A DNA stretch of 6,182 nucleotides from Synergistaceae bacterium UBA4088 (GTDB lineage: Bacteria; Synergistota; Synergistia; Synergistales; Thermovirgaceae). The position numbers and the translations under genes were made by a program. Below are positions 6,141 to 6,182 of this stretch, in pieces. The stretch is taken from NCBI GenBank assembly GCA_002382605.1, contig DFYG01000116.1, positions 16,409-22,590 on the forward strand. Direction: 5' to 3'. The notes under the pieces were generated by a model. The model did not search any database. It worked only from the letters and a program-made list of their open reading frames with translations, and was not told where the DNA came from. Positions within the stretch are counted from its first letter, which is position 1. The number at the start of each line of letters is the position of its first letter.

Positions 6141-6182
6141 GTCGTTAATCGTGAATCGTAAACAGTGAACGGTGAACCCGTG
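6119..6182 (+). repeat. Degenerate heptanucleotide tandem repeat running off the window end
   Basis: Read in sevens from 6119, the sequence is AATCGTG, AATCGTG, AATCGTA, AGTCGTT, AATCGTG, AATCGTA, AACAGTG, AACGGTG, then AACCCGTG with one extra base at the window edge. That is eight full units of consensus AAYSGTG, drifting from AATCGTG to AACGGTG. The first three units encode the end of deoC, and a G-to-A change in the third unit forms its TAA stop. It resembles the short tandemly repeated heptamers known from some other bacterial genomes. The full length and function cannot be judged from here, and no terminator for deoC is seen before the edge. Confidence 0.9.

Overview
The window is ordinary bacterial chromosome. 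Genes are tightly packed, with GTG start codons and short overlaps between neighbours. There is no integrase, transposase, CRISPR array, tRNA or rRNA that I can recognise. Base composition looks moderately GC-rich. The content (threonine and homoserine metabolism, deoxyribose-phosphate aldolase, a GAF-GGDEF signalling protein) does not fix the taxon. A free-living and probably anaerobic bacterium fits, and a Synergistota-like origin is only a weak guess.

Left side, minus strand, in transcription order: homoserine dehydrogenase (hom, 4889 to 3852); a membrane-anchored triple-GAF diguanylate cyclase (3865 to 1508), overlapping hom by 14 nt; a PHP-family phosphoesterase of the RNase AM/YciV type (1502 to 675), starting 5 nt after the cyclase stop; a 186-nt gap with a plausible promoter; and low-specificity threonine aldolase (ltaE, starting at 488 and cut by the left edge). 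The first three look like one translationally coupled operon.

Right side, plus strand, divergent from hom across a 151-nt intergenic region: a 119-aa unrecognised protein with a predicted winged-helix-like C-terminal half (5041 to 5400), coupled by a 4-nt overlap to deoC (5397 to 6140). The last codons and stop of deoC lie inside a degenerate heptanucleotide tandem repeat (6119 to the window end).

Functionally, hom feeds homoserine towards threonine and methionine, and LtaE splits threonine to glycine and acetaldehyde. DeoC makes or uses acetaldehyde while recycling deoxyribose 5-phosphate. The cyclase makes c-di-GMP. The PHP enzyme family attacks short 5'-phosphorylated oligonucleotides and 3',5'-bisphosphonucleotides, so it could process linear products of signalling nucleotides; that link is inference. 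The points most worth a second look are a four-cysteine cluster in the second GAF domain, the cyclase/PHP-nuclease pairing, and the heptamer tract that supplies the deoC stop codon. I found no clear-cut new defence or mobile system.
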